Below, one piece after another: positions 17,142 through 28,800 of a stretch of DNA of 64,000 nt. Source of the DNA: Planctomycetota bacterium (GTDB lineage: Bacteria > Planctomycetota > Planctomycetia > Pirellulales > UBA1268). Positions within the stretch are counted from its first letter, which is position 1; the number at the start of each line of letters is the position of its first letter. Position numbers and translations under genes: made by a program. The stretch is taken from positions 37,088-101,087 of the forward strand of contig JABAAH010000003.1 of assembly GCA_014238855.1 (NCBI GenBank). Direction: 5' to 3'. Below the pieces are notes generated by a model. The model saw only the letters and a program-made list of their open reading frames with translations, had not been told where the DNA came from and did not search any database.

Positions 17142-18566
17142 ATGAAAATGTTTTGGACTATTCTCGGTTGGATTGCGCCTTTTCTTATTCTTGGTGGTGG
17201 CGTAGCCGCTTTCATGGCAATGGGGAGTCAGCCGCCTCCGCCACGAACAACGAATGAAGCCGCTACTGTAATAGCGGTTAAGACAATAGCTGCTACTCGT
17301 GACCCCAGTGTTTTCCAGATTGACTTTGATGGTGTTGTGGTGCCGCTTCGTGAAGTTACGCTTTCGGCTGAGGTGGCTGGGCGGATAGTAAAAAAAACAC
17401 CTGATTGCCAGAGTGGTGAGTTTGTTGAAAAAGGTACGTTACTCCTTGAAATCGATACCCGTGACTACGAACTCGAGGTTCGCCGTCTGAAGCAAGAACT
17501 CAAGCAGGCCGTATTGTCGATCGAAGAAATTGACGAAGAGATCAAGCAGAATGAGCGTTCGGTAGAACTTGCAAAGCGACAGGTGGAGTTAGCCCACCGG
17601 GAAGTCGTGAGGCAGAATAATCTCAAGTCTGACAGAGTCGTGACTGAGGCGGCTTATGAACGAGCTTTACGAGACGAACTGTCTGCAGACAGCAACCTGA
17701 ATACATTACAAGGTCAGCGACGAGTTTTTGCCAAGCGGCGTATTCGTCTGAATGAAGCCGAAACACTCGTGGCAACAATGCTTGAACGATCTCAACTCGA
17801 TCTTGGTAGGACTAATATTATTGCGCCTGTCAGTGGTATTGTCGTTGAGGAGATGGTTGAAGCAGAGTCTTTTGTGAGCAAGGGAACTCCGCTTGTGACA
17901 ATTGAGGATACGAGTGCGGCTGAAGTACGAGTAAGCCTCCAGATGGATGATGTGTCGAGAATTTGGAGTGATAGCCGTCGGGTGGCTGGTGCGTCTGCCT
18001 ATGATTTCCCTGATACGCCAGCATCCGTGGTGTATCGCATCGGGAATCGTCAGTACCGCTGGCAGGGGGTGTTAGAAAGGCAAGAAGGGAAAGGCCTTGA
18101 GGAGCGAACGCGAACGCTTCCCTGTCGTGTACTTATTGCTGAGCCAACTGTTGTTGAGGCCATTGACCGCTACGGATCTCCATTGCCGGAGTTGCCCGCA
18201 GGCGCACCAAAGTCGCTGCTACGTGGCATGTTTGTCGACGTCCAGGTAGAGGTGCAAACAAGGCAGACCTTGGTATCCGTTCCATGTGAGGCGCTGCGGC
18301 CAAATGGTGATGTCTGGATTGTTAAAAATAAGTCACTTATTATTCTTCAGCCACCACTTATTCAGGTGGCAGCAGGTAGAGCTGTTTTTGAATCGACGCC
18401 TGACGGTATGAATCCAAATGATCAAGTTGTAGTGAGTCAAATAGCAAATCCGAGGGCGGGAATGTTAGTCGTTGACAGTTCTGGGCACCTTGGCACTCCT
18501 TCAACGAAGGCCTCTCAATCAAAGGTTGATAATTCGTCAGCGGATTCCTCTGAATCAGGCAAGTGA
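17142..18566 (+). CDS. RND efflux periplasmic adaptor (membrane fusion protein)
   Basis: HlyD/AcrA-type adaptors connect an inner-membrane RND pump to an outer-membrane channel. The protein (474 aa) starts with one membrane segment (FWTILGWIAPFLILGGGVAAF), then a lipoyl-like half-motif (VTLSAEVAGRIV), a long coiled-coil (QELKQAV...LAKRQVELAHREV), and the second lipoyl half (DLGRTNIIAPVSGIVVEEMV). The C-terminus has the beta-barrel and membrane-proximal regions and a serine-rich tail. Its stop is 9 bases before the pump gene. No outer-membrane TolC gene is adjacent. Confidence 0.9.
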   Translation: MKMFWTILGWIAPFLILGGGVAAFMAMGSQPPPPRTTNEAATVIAVKTIAATRDPSVFQIDFDGVVVPLREVTLSAEVAGRIVKKTPDCQSGEFVEKGTLLLEIDTRDYELEVRRLKQELKQAVLSIEEIDEEIKQNERSVELAKRQVELAHREVVRQNNLKSDRVVTEAAYERALRDELSADSNLNTLQGQRRVFAKRRIRLNEAETLVATMLERSQLDLGRTNIIAPVSGIVVEEMVEAESFVSKGTPLVTIEDTSAAEVRVSLQMDDVSRIWSDSRRVAGASAYDFPDTPASVVYRIGNRQYRWQGVLERQEGKGLEERTRTLPCRVLIAEPTVVEAIDRYGSPLPELPAGAPKSLLRGMFVDVQVEVQTRQTLVSVPCEALRPNGDVWIVKNKSLIILQPPLIQVAAGRAVFESTPDGMNPNDQVVVSQIANPRAGMLVVDSSGHLGTPSTKASQSKVDNSSADSSESGK

Positions 18567-18575
18567 GAAACTCTT

Positions 18576-21500
18576 ATGCGGCGTATCATCTCGTGGACTA
18601 TCGAAAACATGCCGGCTATGAATACGCTGGTCGCAGCAATTCTTCTCGTGGGAGTGATGAGTTTTGCTGGCATGCGGCGAGAGGTGTTTCCGGAATTTGA
18701 GCTTGAGATAATTCTTGTATCGGTTCCGTATCCAGGAGCGACGCCCGAAGAAGTCGAAGAAGGAATCTGCCAAAAAGTTGAAGAAGCTTGCCGCAGTGTA
18801 ACGGGGATAAAAAAACTCACGAGCGTTGCGCAAGAAGGTGTAGGTTTTTGTGTTTTTGAGCTTGGTTCTGCTGCCAAGAATGTGCAGAAAGTGCTTAGTG
18901 AAATTCGTTCAGAAGTTGAGCGAATACCAAGTCTTCCGGAGCTTGCTGAAGATCCAAAGGTTGAGCAGATAACTCTTCGTAATCCTGCAATCAAGGTTGG
19001 TATTGTGGCACCTCGACTTGCAGGTGGGGTTTCCGAGACCGAATTACGAGATGTCGCCGAAGTTATTCGAGATGACTTGCTCGCTTTACCGGCTGTGTCT
19101 GCCGCAAATCTGCAAGGAGCGAGGGACTACGAAATCGATATTGAGATTTCAGAGCGGACACTTCGGAAATACGGGCTTTCGCTTCGAAAAGTTGCCAATA
19201 TCGTGCGGCAAGAAAATCTTGAACTGCCAGGAGGTCGAATACGAGGCGAAAGTGGAGAAATTCTTTTACGGGGAAAGAACAAACGGTACGTCGGAGATGA
19301 AATCGCTGAACTGCCTTTGGTGACATTGCCGGATGGCCTTGTTTTGACAGTTGGTGATTTGGGCACGGTGCACGATGATTTCGCTGATGTCGCTGCAACA
19401 AATCAAATCAATGGCCGGCAAGGAATGGTTGTGTCTATTGACCGGAGTTCAGGCGAAGATCTGTTGGCTATGACGGAAGCCGTGAAAGCCTATGTCAGTA
19501 AGGTGTCATTGCCTCAGGGGTATGAAATTGTGACATGGGCTGACCAGTCTGTAGACGTGCGTGATCGGCTCGAGATGTTGGTGAATACAGGGACGCAGGG
19601 GCTTCTTATTGTGTTTATCATACTTTCACTTTTTCTGAATTTAAAAATTGCTTTTTGGGTTGCGCTTGGTATTCCGTTTTGCATGCTTGGTACAGGGGGG
19701 CTGATGTTCCTCACGGACCAGACGCTCAATATGCTCTCCATGTTTGCGTTTCTCATGGCGATTGGCATTGTGGTGGATGATGCGATTGTTGTGAGTGACA
19801 ATATTGAGCGACACCGACGGCTCGGTAAGAAATTAGTCACTGCTGCCATCGATGGTACTGCTGAAGTCACACCCAGTGTTGTCTCGAGTGTGACGACAAC
19901 GGTGATTACCTTTCTTCCGCTTTGCTTTGTCTCTGGTGTCATGGGCAAATTTATTGCCGTCATGCCATTTGCATTTATTACAGCTTTAATCATGTCGCTC
20001 GGTGAGTCCTTGCTCATCCTTCCTGGACATCTGTCTCATGAAAAAGGCCTGGTCTTTACCGTACTCGGCTGGTTGCTCTTCCCCTTTCGTGTTTTTCTGC
20101 CAGTTTTGGAGTGGTTACAAAAGGGGTGTGATCGAGGTCTTCAGTGGGTTATTCGTTCGTGTTATCGCCCTCTTCTGAATATTGCTTTGGCAAATCGCCT
20201 GAGCACTATGGCACTTGCTGTCAGTGTTCTTTTGATGGCTGTCGCTCTTGTTCGTAGTGGTGTAACACCGTTCTCATTATTCCCAAAAATTGATGCAAAT
20301 CGACTGCTAGCAAAAATTACTTTTCCGGATGGTACGCCGTCAGGAGTAACGGATGAAGCAACTCGCCGGATTGAGCAAGCTGCTTTTGACGTAGGTCAGC
20401 GTCTCTCAAAGACAGAAGACACTATTGTTCGACTGGTTCATCGATCAGTGGGCCATGTCGCTGCTCAAGGTGAAGTCGGACCAGATGCCCGCGTGAGTGG
20501 CAGCCATGTTGGGGCCGTGGCAATTGAGCTTGTCGACGGTGAAAGCAGAGAGGTTACAAGCGAGCAGTTTATCAGTGACTGGAGAATGGCAGCAGGTAAT
20601 TTCCCAGGGGTAGAAAGCCTTGTTTACAAGACGGAAAATATCGGTCCGGGTGGTAAGGCTGTTGAGTTCAAACTGTTGTCCCGAAGTGATCCAGAATCTA
20701 TTCGCCAGCTTGAGGAAGCAGTTGAGCGTTGCAAGAATTGGCTTGCCCAGTATCCCGGTGTCATTGACATTGACGACGATTCTCGTCCCGGGAAGTGGGA
20801 ATATCAGATTCGTGTGAAGCCTGAAGCTGAGGCAATGGGTGTCTCTCTTGCAGATCTTGCGGGTACCGTCCGTGCCAGTTATTACGGCGAGGAGGTTATG
20901 CGGCTTCAGCGAGGTCGTCATGAAGTGAAGCTCATGGTGCGATATCCACGTGAAGAACGACGAAGTGTAGCGACACTCAATGATATTCGTGTGACGAGTC
21001 CTGATGGAGTGAAGCGAGCGCTTGATGAGCTGGCCGAGATCGACATAAAGCGTGGCTATTCAGAAATTAATCGATTGAGTCAGAAGCGATCAATAACTGT
21101 CGTTGCTGATATTGATGTCGCGAAGAGTTCTCTTACAAGTGGTCAGATTACTGGTGATATGGGAAAGCGACTCATGCCTGACTTGTTAGCTGAATATCCA
21201 CTTGTGAGCGTTCGGTGGGAGGGGGAGCAGGAACAGACCACGGAGAGTCTCGAAAGTTTAGCTGTGGGTTTTATTGTTGCCTTATTTGCAATGTTTGTCC
21301 TTCTTACAATGGAATTTAAATCATACTTTCAGCCACTATTGATTATTGCAATTATTCCATTTGGTTGTGCCGGCTCCGTGTTTGGTCATGCATTGCTTGG
21401 CATGCCGCTGACTATCTTCAGTATGTTTGGGCTGGTTGCACTTGCTGGTGTCGTGGTCAATGACTCAATCGTTCTCATCGATTTTATTAATCATCGAGTA

Positions 21501-21809
21501 CGGTCAGGCATGCCGCTGTACGAATCTCTTCGCGAGGCCGGACAGTTACGATTTAGGCCGGTGTTTCTCACAAGTGTCACAACGATAGGGGGGCTTTTTC
21601 CACTGATGACGGAGACGAGCTTTCAAGCTCAGTTTCTAGTTCCGATGGCTACGTCACTTGTCTTTGGCTTGGCTGCTACGACACTCATTGTTCTCATCCT
21701 CGTGCCTGTCATGTATTCCTTTTTTGGTACATCGGCTCGAAAACAAGTAGATGACGAATCAGATTGGCAGGAGATTGAAGCAGAGTCGGCTGAGCATGCG
21801 TTGGTCTGA
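18576..21809 (+). CDS. RND family efflux transporter permease (AcrB/MexB-like)
   Basis: This is a proton-driven inner-membrane exporter of 1077 aa. It has the expected two repeats, each with one N-terminal helix, a large periplasmic porter domain and a bundle of helices. The first repeat includes MNTLVAAILLVGVMSFAG, then FPEFELEIILVSVPYPGATPEEVE. The proton-relay aspartate pair is in GIVVDDAIVVSDN on TM4, and the second repeat has GVVVNDSIVLIDFIN. Together with the adaptor and the TetR regulator it forms a drug or lipid efflux operon; the substrate cannot be read from the sequence. A tandem repeat begins 35 bases after the stop. Confidence 0.93.
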   Translation: MRRIISWTIENMPAMNTLVAAILLVGVMSFAGMRREVFPEFELEIILVSVPYPGATPEEVEEGICQKVEEACRSVTGIKKLTSVAQEGVGFCVFELGSAAKNVQKVLSEIRSEVERIPSLPELAEDPKVEQITLRNPAIKVGIVAPRLAGGVSETELRDVAEVIRDDLLALPAVSAANLQGARDYEIDIEISERTLRKYGLSLRKVANIVRQENLELPGGRIRGESGEILLRGKNKRYVGDEIAELPLVTLPDGLVLTVGDLGTVHDDFADVAATNQINGRQGMVVSIDRSSGEDLLAMTEAVKAYVSKVSLPQGYEIVTWADQSVDVRDRLEMLVNTGTQGLLIVFIILSLFLNLKIAFWVALGIPFCMLGTGGLMFLTDQTLNMLSMFAFLMAIGIVVDDAIVVSDNIERHRRLGKKLVTAAIDGTAEVTPSVVSSVTTTVITFLPLCFVSGVMGKFIAVMPFAFITALIMSLGESLLILPGHLSHEKGLVFTVLGWLLFPFRVFLPVLEWLQKGCDRGLQWVIRSCYRPLLNIALANRLSTMALAVSVLLMAVALVRSGVTPFSLFPKIDANRLLAKITFPDGTPSGVTDEATRRIEQAAFDVGQRLSKTEDTIVRLVHRSVGHVAAQGEVGPDARVSGSHVGAVAIELVDGESREVTSEQFISDWRMAAGNFPGVESLVYKTENIGPGGKAVEFKLLSRSDPESIRQLEEAVERCKNWLAQYPGVIDIDDDSRPGKWEYQIRVKPEAEAMGVSLADLAGTVRASYYGEEVMRLQRGRHEVKLMVRYPREERRSVATLNDIRVTSPDGVKRALDELAEIDIKRGYSEINRLSQKRSITVVADIDVAKSSLTSGQITGDMGKRLMPDLLAEYPLVSVRWEGEQEQTTESLESLAVGFIVALFAMFVLLTMEFKSYFQPLLIIAIIPFGCAGSVFGHALLGMPLTIFSMFGLVALAGVVVNDSIVLIDFINHRVRSGMPLYESLREAGQLRFRPVFLTSVTTIGGLFPLMTETSFQAQFLVPMATSLVFGLAATTLIVLILVPVMYSFFGTSARKQVDDESDWQEIEAESAEHALV

Positions 21810-21844
21810 GTCGGCTCGATCCTGTCACATGCATTTCCAGCGAC

Positions 21845-21908
21845 CTCTGGCTTCAGGACTCTGGCTTCAGGACTCTGGCTTCAGGACTCTGGCTTCAGGA
21901 CTCTGGCT
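21845..21908. repeat. Tandem repeat, 14-nt unit, 4 full copies plus part of a fifth
   Basis: CTCTGGCTTCAGGA is repeated exactly at 21845, 21859, 21873 and 21887, followed by CTCTGGCT. It sits 35 bases past the efflux pump stop. A plus-strand frame reads through it but has no coding features. Confidence 0.95.
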
Positions 21909-22084
21909 CTGTGGCACGTGTTTTTGCGAAACGGTGCGATACTTTTCCGTCAAGTTGTTCCGGTGCATTTCGGTCAAAAAAGCGTCTCGTTATCAGTTCG
22001 TTTCCGAAACAGAGTATGTAGATTTATAGCCGCGGTAGCAGTGGATACTGATTGCTTACAGCGCGTCTTTTATGCGAGAAGGCC

Positions 22085-23176
22085 TCATCGATTGCAGAGA
22101 AAATGGCAGACGTCGCCGTCCTGCATGACATATTCTTTGCCCTCAATACGCAATTTTCCAGCAGCACGAATTTCTTTTTCGCTACCAAACTCCTCTAAAT
22201 CATCGACAGAATGTATCTCAGTTCGGATGAATCCTTTTTCAAAATCTGTATGGATAACACCTGCCGCTTGTGGGGCCGTTGCACCTATGGGAACGGTCCA
22301 TGCGCGAACCTCTTTTTCTCCGGCAGTGAAGAAACTCTGCAATCCAAGAGTCGCGTATGTAGCTCGAGCAAGAACTGCTAAAGCAGGCTCACGTAGTCCA
22401 ACATCTGTAAGCATTTCAAGACGATCGTCGTGCTCTAGTTCTGCAAGTTCTGCTTCAAGTTTTGCACACACTGCAATGGCACTAGCATGAACAGAGGACG
22501 CAGCTTTATAAACTTTCTGGACCAGTTCGCCACTTCCTTCAAGGTCAGACTCATCAACATTTGCAACGTAAAGAATAGGCTTTGCAGAAAGCAGCCCAAG
22601 TTCTTTGATAGCTGCTTGCTCTGTTTCTGTAAGGTCAAGTGTTCGGACTGGTTTTTCATTCGTTAAATGTTCTTGGCATTTCTTAAGTACTTCGAGTCGT
22701 TTTTTTGCTTCCTTGTCTAAGCTGCGGGCATTTCGCTCAGCCTTGGGCATGATACCTTCAAAGTGTTGTAGGTCAGCTAGCAGGAGTTCGAGCTCGATGG
22801 TTTCCATGTCAGCAACTGGGTCAACTTTCCCAGCAACATGAATGACATCGGGGTCGTCGAAGCATCTCACGACTTGCAAGATCGCATCGACTTCACGGAT
22901 GTGGGCAAGAAATTTGTTTCCTAGCCCTTGTCCTTCACTCGCTCCTTGTACTATCCCCGCGATATCCACAAGTTTTAGTACGGCCGGGATGACTTTTTGT
23001 GTTTGAACGTGTGTCGTAATTCGTTCCAAACGAATATCAGGCACGCTCACCATACCCTCGTTCGGCTCAATCGTGCAGAAGGGATAGTTTTCACTCTGTG
23101 CAGCTTGTGAGAGTGTCAGCGCGTTGAAGAGCGTGCTTTTGCCAACGTTGGGCAGGCCAACAATACCAGCTTCCAT
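22085..23176 (-). CDS. ychF: Ribosome-binding ATPase YchF/OLA1
   Basis: YchF is an Obg-related P-loop protein that prefers ATP and binds the ribosome. The 363-aa product from the ATG at 23176 matches the usual length. It begins [20 protein letters not shown] (Walker A), has the [11 protein letters not shown] switch, [20 protein letters not shown] (G3 region), a coiled segment in the middle, and a C-terminal TGS domain with [14 protein letters not shown] and [10 protein letters not shown]. The track start 23 codons upstream lies inside the desaturase coding region and is rejected. The desaturase gene ends 5 bases before, so the two are probably co-transcribed. Confidence 0.95.
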   Translation of the reverse strand: MEAGIVGLPNVGKSTLFNALTLSQAAQSENYPFCTIEPNEGMVSVPDIRLERITTHVQTQKVIPAVLKLVDIAGIVQGASEGQGLGNKFLAHIREVDAILQVVRCFDDPDVIHVAGKVDPVADMETIELELLLADLQHFEGIMPKAERNARSLDKEAKKRLEVLKKCQEHLTNEKPVRTLDLTETEQAAIKELGLLSAKPILYVANVDESDLEGSGELVQKVYKAASSVHASAIAVCAKLEAELAELEHDDRLEMLTDVGLREPALAVLARATYATLGLQSFFTAGEKEVRAWTVPIGATAPQAAGVIHTDFEKGFIRTEIHSVDDLEEFGSEKEIRAAGKLRIEGKEYVMQDGDVCHFLCNR

Positions 23177-23181
23177 ATGAA

Positions 23182-24291
23182 TTACGAGGTGAGAGTCACC
23201 GCCCTTGCTCCGCCAAAAATAGTTCTTTTTGCTACCGGCCACCAACCAGGCTGATCAAGACCTCGATATCGAGAGTTCTCGGGCAGGTGTTGGGTGAGAT
23301 ACGTGTGTGCTCCTGCCAAGTTGTGGTATGGCAGCGAGGGGAAGAGGTGATGTAGCGCGTGGTATCGTATTGAGAATGGAAAGAAGAGAAGGGTCAGAGG
23401 GTCATTGCGAATGAAATTACATGAATCAAGAATATGCGATTCAACGTTACTGACTTCTCCATCGCCGTCAAAGTGGTGGTCGGCAAGTTGTCGCATTTGG
23501 TTCATCACGAGCGTTGTTAAGCCGAGTAGATAGAGAAGCGGTATGCGGCTCAGTGGGGCTGCACCTGTGAAAACAGCTAGAGGAATTGCAGCGGCTCTAA
23601 TAAAGCAGAGCACTTCCATAGCGGTAATCACTTTCCTGTCAAAGCGGGTGATCTGTCGTCTGTACCGAAGGTTAAGGGTCAGTGAGCTGCCACGTTCGAG
23701 TACAAACTCACGGAGTCGAGGGTGTAAGTACGATAACGGAGTCAGTAGGAATCTTAGAAAAACAATTATTGGGAACGCGACAATGAAAAGGCTGTAGCCA
23801 AGAGCACTCTTCCAATTGCCTGCCTCAAGTACGTTGGCAACATATTCTGGGTCTTCAGGTGTGCCGTACATTCGTTGGCTGTGGTGATCTCGATGATGTC
23901 GCGTAAAGAAGCATGATGGAGTGAGCGTGAAGACACCTACAAGAAGATTCCATGCTACTTTGAAAGTTCGCATTTCGTTTGCGCCAAGGTGGCATACTTC
24001 GTGGATTAATGAGCCCAATCTATAGAGCCAGAAAACAGCAATTGGGAACGCAATGATTTGCTGCCAAGCCCCGAGAGGGGAAAGCAAATAAACCATTGCA
24101 GCGGAATATGCAAAAACCAAACTCAAAAGAAAATCGGTCCAGTACCGCAGGGGAGATACTTTAAAGAAATCTGTGTCCGATTCTGCGATAACCCGACGAG
24201 CATCTCGAATCCATGTGGGAACCTTGTTTGTGCCAGAAGAATTCGTCAATTCATCGACCGGTGCGTCAATAGCTTCGACTGATCCTTGCAT
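23182..24291 (-). CDS. Membrane fatty acid desaturase family protein
   Basis: This is an integral-membrane di-iron desaturase or hydroxylase of 369 aa. The histidine boxes are HEVCH (residues 97-101), HHRDHH (132-137) and, in the C-terminal third, YHALHHLFP (HxxHH). Hydrophobic segments flank the boxes. The family inserts double bonds in acyl chains or hydroxylates lipids and carotenoids; which one applies here is not decidable. It is divergent from the glycosylase gene with about 70 bases between the starts, and is followed by ychF at 5 bases. Confidence 0.85.
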   Translation of the reverse strand: MQGSVEAIDAPVDELTNSSGTNKVPTWIRDARRVIAESDTDFFKVSPLRYWTDFLLSLVFAYSAAMVYLLSPLGAWQQIIAFPIAVFWLYRLGSLIHEVCHLGANEMRTFKVAWNLLVGVFTLTPSCFFTRHHRDHHSQRMYGTPEDPEYVANVLEAGNWKSALGYSLFIVAFPIIVFLRFLLTPLSYLHPRLREFVLERGSSLTLNLRYRRQITRFDRKVITAMEVLCFIRAAAIPLAVFTGAAPLSRIPLLYLLGLTTLVMNQMRQLADHHFDGDGEVSNVESHILDSCNFIRNDPLTLLFFPFSIRYHALHHLFPSLPYHNLAGAHTYLTQHLPENSRYRGLDQPGWWPVAKRTIFGGARAVTLTS

Positions 24292-24363
24292 TGAATTCTC
24301 CTTTGTAATCTGACACAGTGTTCTATCGGAATGGAATACGTCTGAATTGGGAGGTTTCGTGTC

Positions 24364-25032
24364 GTGGAACCCAAAATGCCATCATCCGCTTTAAGCATAG
24401 TTAACAGAACAAAAACGTCTAAGTCTCGAAAGGGGTTGGTCCCGAAAAGCAGTAAAACCACGATTGAGAGTGCTTTTCAGGAAGTCCTTGAGCCATCTTT
24501 CTTCGATCGCCGGGCTGACTCAGTGGCTCGAGAACTCCTAGGTTGTTGGCTTATCGTCCAGCGGGCCAATCAGCATCAGGAAAAACACCGTATTTTTGAG
24601 GCTGAGGCCTATTTGGGCCCCCAAGATCTTGCCTGTCATGGCCGTATGGGACCAACTCGTCGAAATCGTACGATGTTTGGTCCTGCTGGATACTGGTATG
24701 TGTATCTTTGTTATGGGATGCATTGGATGCTTAATGTGGTGACCGGACGAGAAGGTCTGCCTGCTGCGGTACTTCTCCGCGGCGTTGGGGAGACAGAGGG
24801 CCCTGGACGGCTTACGAAGATGCTCGGTGTCACAAAGCAGTACGATGGGAAGCGGCTAGAGCCAATCTCAGGCTTGTGGATTGAGAGAGGGGACGGAGTG
24901 CCTCGACGGCAGATTCAGCGAACCCCGCGGATCGGTGTCAGCTATGCTAAACATTGGGCAGACAAACCACTGAGATATCTTGTCAACCCGAGCATTTTCG
25001 ATAGTCGCACCGTAATACGTACGGGGTTGTAA
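24364..25032 (+). CDS. 3-methyladenine DNA glycosylase (AAG/Mpg family)
   Basis: This enzyme removes alkylated or deaminated purines in base excision repair. The family's motifs are visible: [10 protein letters not shown], the catalytic-region [43 protein letters not shown], and PAAVLLRGV. The product is 222 aa from a GTG start; the ATG at 24376 is an alternative. The N-terminal ~35 residues are basic and look unstructured. It is divergent from the desaturase gene and precedes msrA by about 40 bases. Confidence 0.93.
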   Translation: MEPKMPSSALSIVNRTKTSKSRKGLVPKSSKTTIESAFQEVLEPSFFDRRADSVARELLGCWLIVQRANQHQEKHRIFEAEAYLGPQDLACHGRMGPTRRNRTMFGPAGYWYVYLCYGMHWMLNVVTGREGLPAAVLLRGVGETEGPGRLTKMLGVTKQYDGKRLEPISGLWIERGDGVPRRQIQRTPRIGVSYAKHWADKPLRYLVNPSIFDSRTVIRTGL

Positions 25033-25075
25033 CGTTATCTATAAAAAGAGAAGGCTACGAGGAAAGATTCGTACT

Positions 25076-25735
25076 ATGACTGTCTTATATCGGAAAACAC
25101 ACTATGGTTTTCTAGGGACTAGGTTCCTGATTTGGGTTGTGCTTGTCAGTTCATTGGGAGTGTTTATGACAGATGAGAGTCAGGCAGTTGATGGACCTGT
25201 CGTTGCGAAGGCAACGTTTGGTGGTGGTTGTTTCTGGTGCACTGAAGCGGTCTACGCAGAAATACGTGGAGTGAAAAGTGTTACCAGTGGGTACACGGGT
25301 GGTCGAATTCCCAATCCAAATTATAAGCAAGTTTGCAGTGGCCTTACGGGTCATGCGGAGGGAGTTGAGATTCAGTACGACCCTACGGTTGTGCCATTCG
25401 AGAAACTCCTTGAAATATTTTTTGCAACACATGATCCGACAACATTGAATCGTCAGGGTCCGGACGTCGGTACTCAATATCGGTCAGCAATTTTTTATCA
25501 CGACAGTGAACAGAAAAAGATTGCTGAAAATGTTATCGCGAAACTCAATGAAGCGAATGTCTTTTCCTCGCCTATTGTCACCACGCTGGAGAGGGCAGGA
25601 GTTTTTTACCCAGCCGAAGACTATCATCAAGACTATTTTGCCAACAATGGGTCTCAACCGTACTGCCAGGCAGTTGTTGCTCCCAAGGTGGTCAAAGTAC
25701 GTAAGGCTTTCAAAGAACTCTTGAAGTCGAAGTAA
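25076..25735 (+). CDS. msrA: Peptide methionine-S-sulfoxide reductase MsrA, probably exported
   Basis: MsrA reduces methionine-S-sulfoxide in proteins. The catalytic motif [12 protein letters not shown] lies near residue 50, and [24 protein letters not shown] and [10 protein letters not shown] are all present. The N-terminus carries a hydrophobic segment ([15 protein letters not shown]) before the catalytic domain, so the enzyme is likely exported or membrane-anchored and repairs envelope proteins. At 219 aa it is slightly longer than cytoplasmic forms because of this leader. It converges on pyc. Confidence 0.94.
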   Translation: MTVLYRKTHYGFLGTRFLIWVVLVSSLGVFMTDESQAVDGPVVAKATFGGGCFWCTEAVYAEIRGVKSVTSGYTGGRIPNPNYKQVCSGLTGHAEGVEIQYDPTVVPFEKLLEIFFATHDPTTLNRQGPDVGTQYRSAIFYHDSEQKKIAENVIAKLNEANVFSSPIVTTLERAGVFYPAEDYHQDYFANNGSQPYCQAVVAPKVVKVRKAFKELLKSK

Positions 25736-25808
25736 CTCCTCGAGTTATGAAGAGTATAAAATAGTGGGCGTGATACATAGTTGGCGTGAAGGCAGGAGTC
25801 ATTGAAAG

Positions 25809-25824
25809 GGTCTTTCGGAAGACC
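25809..25824 (-). terminator. Hairpin immediately after the pyc stop
   Basis: On the minus strand GGTCTT-CCGA-AAGACC forms a perfect 6-bp stem that starts at the pyc stop codon and is followed by CTTTC. It lies between convergent msrA and pyc. The T-run is short, so termination is plausible but not certain. Confidence 0.45.
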
Positions 25825-28800
25825 TATTCGTCTGCATACTGTGCAATGAGTTCACCTGCTTCAACTGGAGTGCCCGGACTCACGAGAACTTCGCAAAGCG
25901 TTCCGTCTTGTTCCGCATAGACTGTTGTTTCCATCTTCATTGCTTCCAGACTCAGTATTTTATCGCCTTTCTTGACGGCATCACCCGGTTTCACTGCAAC
26001 GGTGACAATGAGTCCTGGCATTGGTGCACCGATATCCCTGGGATTACCAACGTCTGCTTTGGGCCGTTGCTGGACAGAGCCTTCGAGCGTGCGGTCGATG
26101 ACTGAAACACTCCGCGGCTGACCGTTCAGTTCAAAGAAAACAGTCCGTGTTCCATCCGCGTGAGGCTCGCCGACGGTGAGCAGCCGGATGACAAGGGTTT
26201 TGCCGGGTTCGATGTCAACAAACAGTTCTTCACCCTGCTTGGGGCCTTCAAGGAAAGCAGGGGTTGGGAGGACTGCGACATCGCCATACGTTGCTCTGTG
26301 TTCAGCAAACTCCCGAAAGACTCGAGAGTAGAGGAGCCACGATGAAACCTCACGAGAGGTTGCCTCGCGGCCAACAATGGAGGTGACTTCTGCCATTGCT
26401 TTTTTTGTATCCGCGGGTGCGAGTGTTGCTCCCGGCCGGCCATTAATCAAGGTCTGATTGCGAACCACGCGTGCCACCACCTTAGGTGGAAACCCTCCAG
26501 GAGGCTGTCCCATTCGGCCTGACAGAAGATCAATAACAGATTCTGGGAAAGCTAGTTCACGCTTACTTTCGAGAAGTTCACTGGCTTTCATTTCGTTTGT
26601 AACAAGGAGGAGAGCGAGATCACCAACGGCTTTACTCGTTGGTGTTACCTTCACGATATCTCCAAGGAGTTGGTTTACCTCGGCGTATGTTCGGCACACA
26701 TCTTCCCAGCGGCCTGCAAGCCCAAGAGCCCGTGCCTGTTCGAGTAAGTTGGTGAATTGTCCGCCCGGCATTTCGTGGAGATAAAGATCTGCATCTGGTG
26801 CTTTCATTCCGCACTCGAATGGTGAGTAATGTTCTCGAACAGCAGCCCAGTAGTGGGTTAATTGCCGGAGAGGCTCAGGGTTGAGGGTCGTGTCTAATTC
26901 GGTATTTCGAGTCGCTTCAACAATCGCATTAAGATTTGGCTGGCTCGTGAGTCCGGCAAAAGGTGCCATCGCTGCGTCCACAATACTTGCTCCATTCCGA
27001 GCTGCTTCGAGGCAGCTAGCGAGTGCGGCGCCTGATGTATCGTGTGTGTGGAAATGAATCGGTAGGCTAACTTCATCGTGAAGGGCTTTAACTAATCGTC
27101 CCGCAGCGAACGGCTTACAAAGGCCAGCCATATCTTTGATTGCAAGAAGATGAGCACCACGTTTCTCGAGTTCTTTTGCCAGGTTTACGTAATATTTAAG
27201 CGTATATTTGTCACGTTTTGGATCGAGGACATCTCCTGTGTAGCAGACAGTAGCTTCGCATAGGGCCCCGCTATCCTGAACGGCAGCAATAGCTACCTCC
27301 ATATTTGGAACCCAGTTGAGTGGATCAAAAACACGAAACACATCGATTCCAGCTGAGGCAGATTCTTTGACAAACCCCTGCACAACATTGTCTGGATAGT
27401 TTGTGTACCCCACCGCATTGCTTGCACGAAGCAGCATCTGGAAAAGGATATTTGGGACCTTCTCACGAAGCCGAGTCAGACGCTCCCAAGGGCACTCTTT
27501 TAGGAAACGCATAGCAGTGTCAAAGGTTGCACCACCCCACATTTCAATCGAGAACAGACCACTTGCAAGCCGGGCGTATGCGTCAGCAATAGTGAGCATG
27601 TCATAGCTTCTCATGCGTGTCGCCAGGAGTGATTGATGAGCATCACGCATCGTTGTATCTGTAAGGAGAAGTTCCTTGTGGTTGCGTAGTGATTTAGCGA
27701 ATCTCTCTGGTCCAAGTTCCAAAAGTTTTGTTCGGCTTCCGCTTGGTGGGGCTTGCTGGGAATCAAACTCAGGAAGACATGCTGGGTTTCGGCGTGCGAC
27801 TGGCTGTCGATTTTTCATCAGTGGATTGCCATTCACAATCGTTTCGGCAAGAAAACTGAGAAGGCGAGTGGCCCGGTCCTGCCGCACAGGGAAGTCAAAA
27901 AGACTTGGTGTTTCATCAATAAAACGTGTTGTGCAGTTCCCTGCCAAAAACTCAGGGTGCGTCACAAGATTGATGAGGAATGGAATATTGGTTTTGACTC
28001 CACGGACACGAAACTCTTGGAGACAACGTTCAATATGGCCGGCAGTTTCAACATGAGACAGTCCTCGTGCGGTTACTTTGACGAGGAGTGAATCGAAATA
28101 CGGAGTCACGACGGCCCCAGAGAAAGCCGTACCTGCATCGAGTCGAATTCCCATCCCGCTTGCGGAACGATACGCCGTGATTCTTCCGTAATCTGGTAGG
28201 AAACGATTTTCCGGATCTTCTGTTGTCACCCGGCATTGGATTGCTGCCCCCATTGTGCGAATAGCTTTTTGGTCACCGAGGCCGATGTCCGGGTCGGTCA
28301 ATCGTTTACCAGCTGCTATCTGTAGTTGTCTGCGAACAATATCAACACCCGTGATTTCCTCTGTCACGGTGTGTTCAACCTGAATGCGAGGATTGACTTC
28401 AATGAAATAAAATTGATCCGCATCGGCATCTACAAGGAATTCGACCGTCCCAGCATTTTCATATCTGGCCGTTTGGCCAATAGCAATTGCTGCATCACAT
28501 ATTTGGTTTCGCATTGTGGACGAAAGATTTTGGGCGGGAGCAACTTCTACTACTTTTTGGTGCCGACGCTGCACGGAACAGTCTCGCTCAAAAAGGTGTA
28601 CAAGGTTTCCATGGGTGTCTCCTAGTAATTGAACTTCGATGTGTCTCGCACGTTCGATGAACTTTTCAATGAAGACGCTCGTACTACCGAAAGCAGTTTT
28701 ACTTTCACGTTGAGCGCTCTCTAGTTCAGTAGGAAGTTCCTCTTTGTTGCGGACAATTCGCATGCCACGACCACCGCCACCATGTGCAGCTTTCAGCATG

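Noticed and set aside
21845-21908. Possible CRISPR array at the 14-nt tandem repeat
   Set aside because: Copies are directly adjacent with no spacers, and no cas gene is present.
21918-22490. 190-codon plus-strand ORF overlapping ychF
   Set aside because: Serine/arginine-rich antisense shadow of the well-conserved YchF C-terminus.
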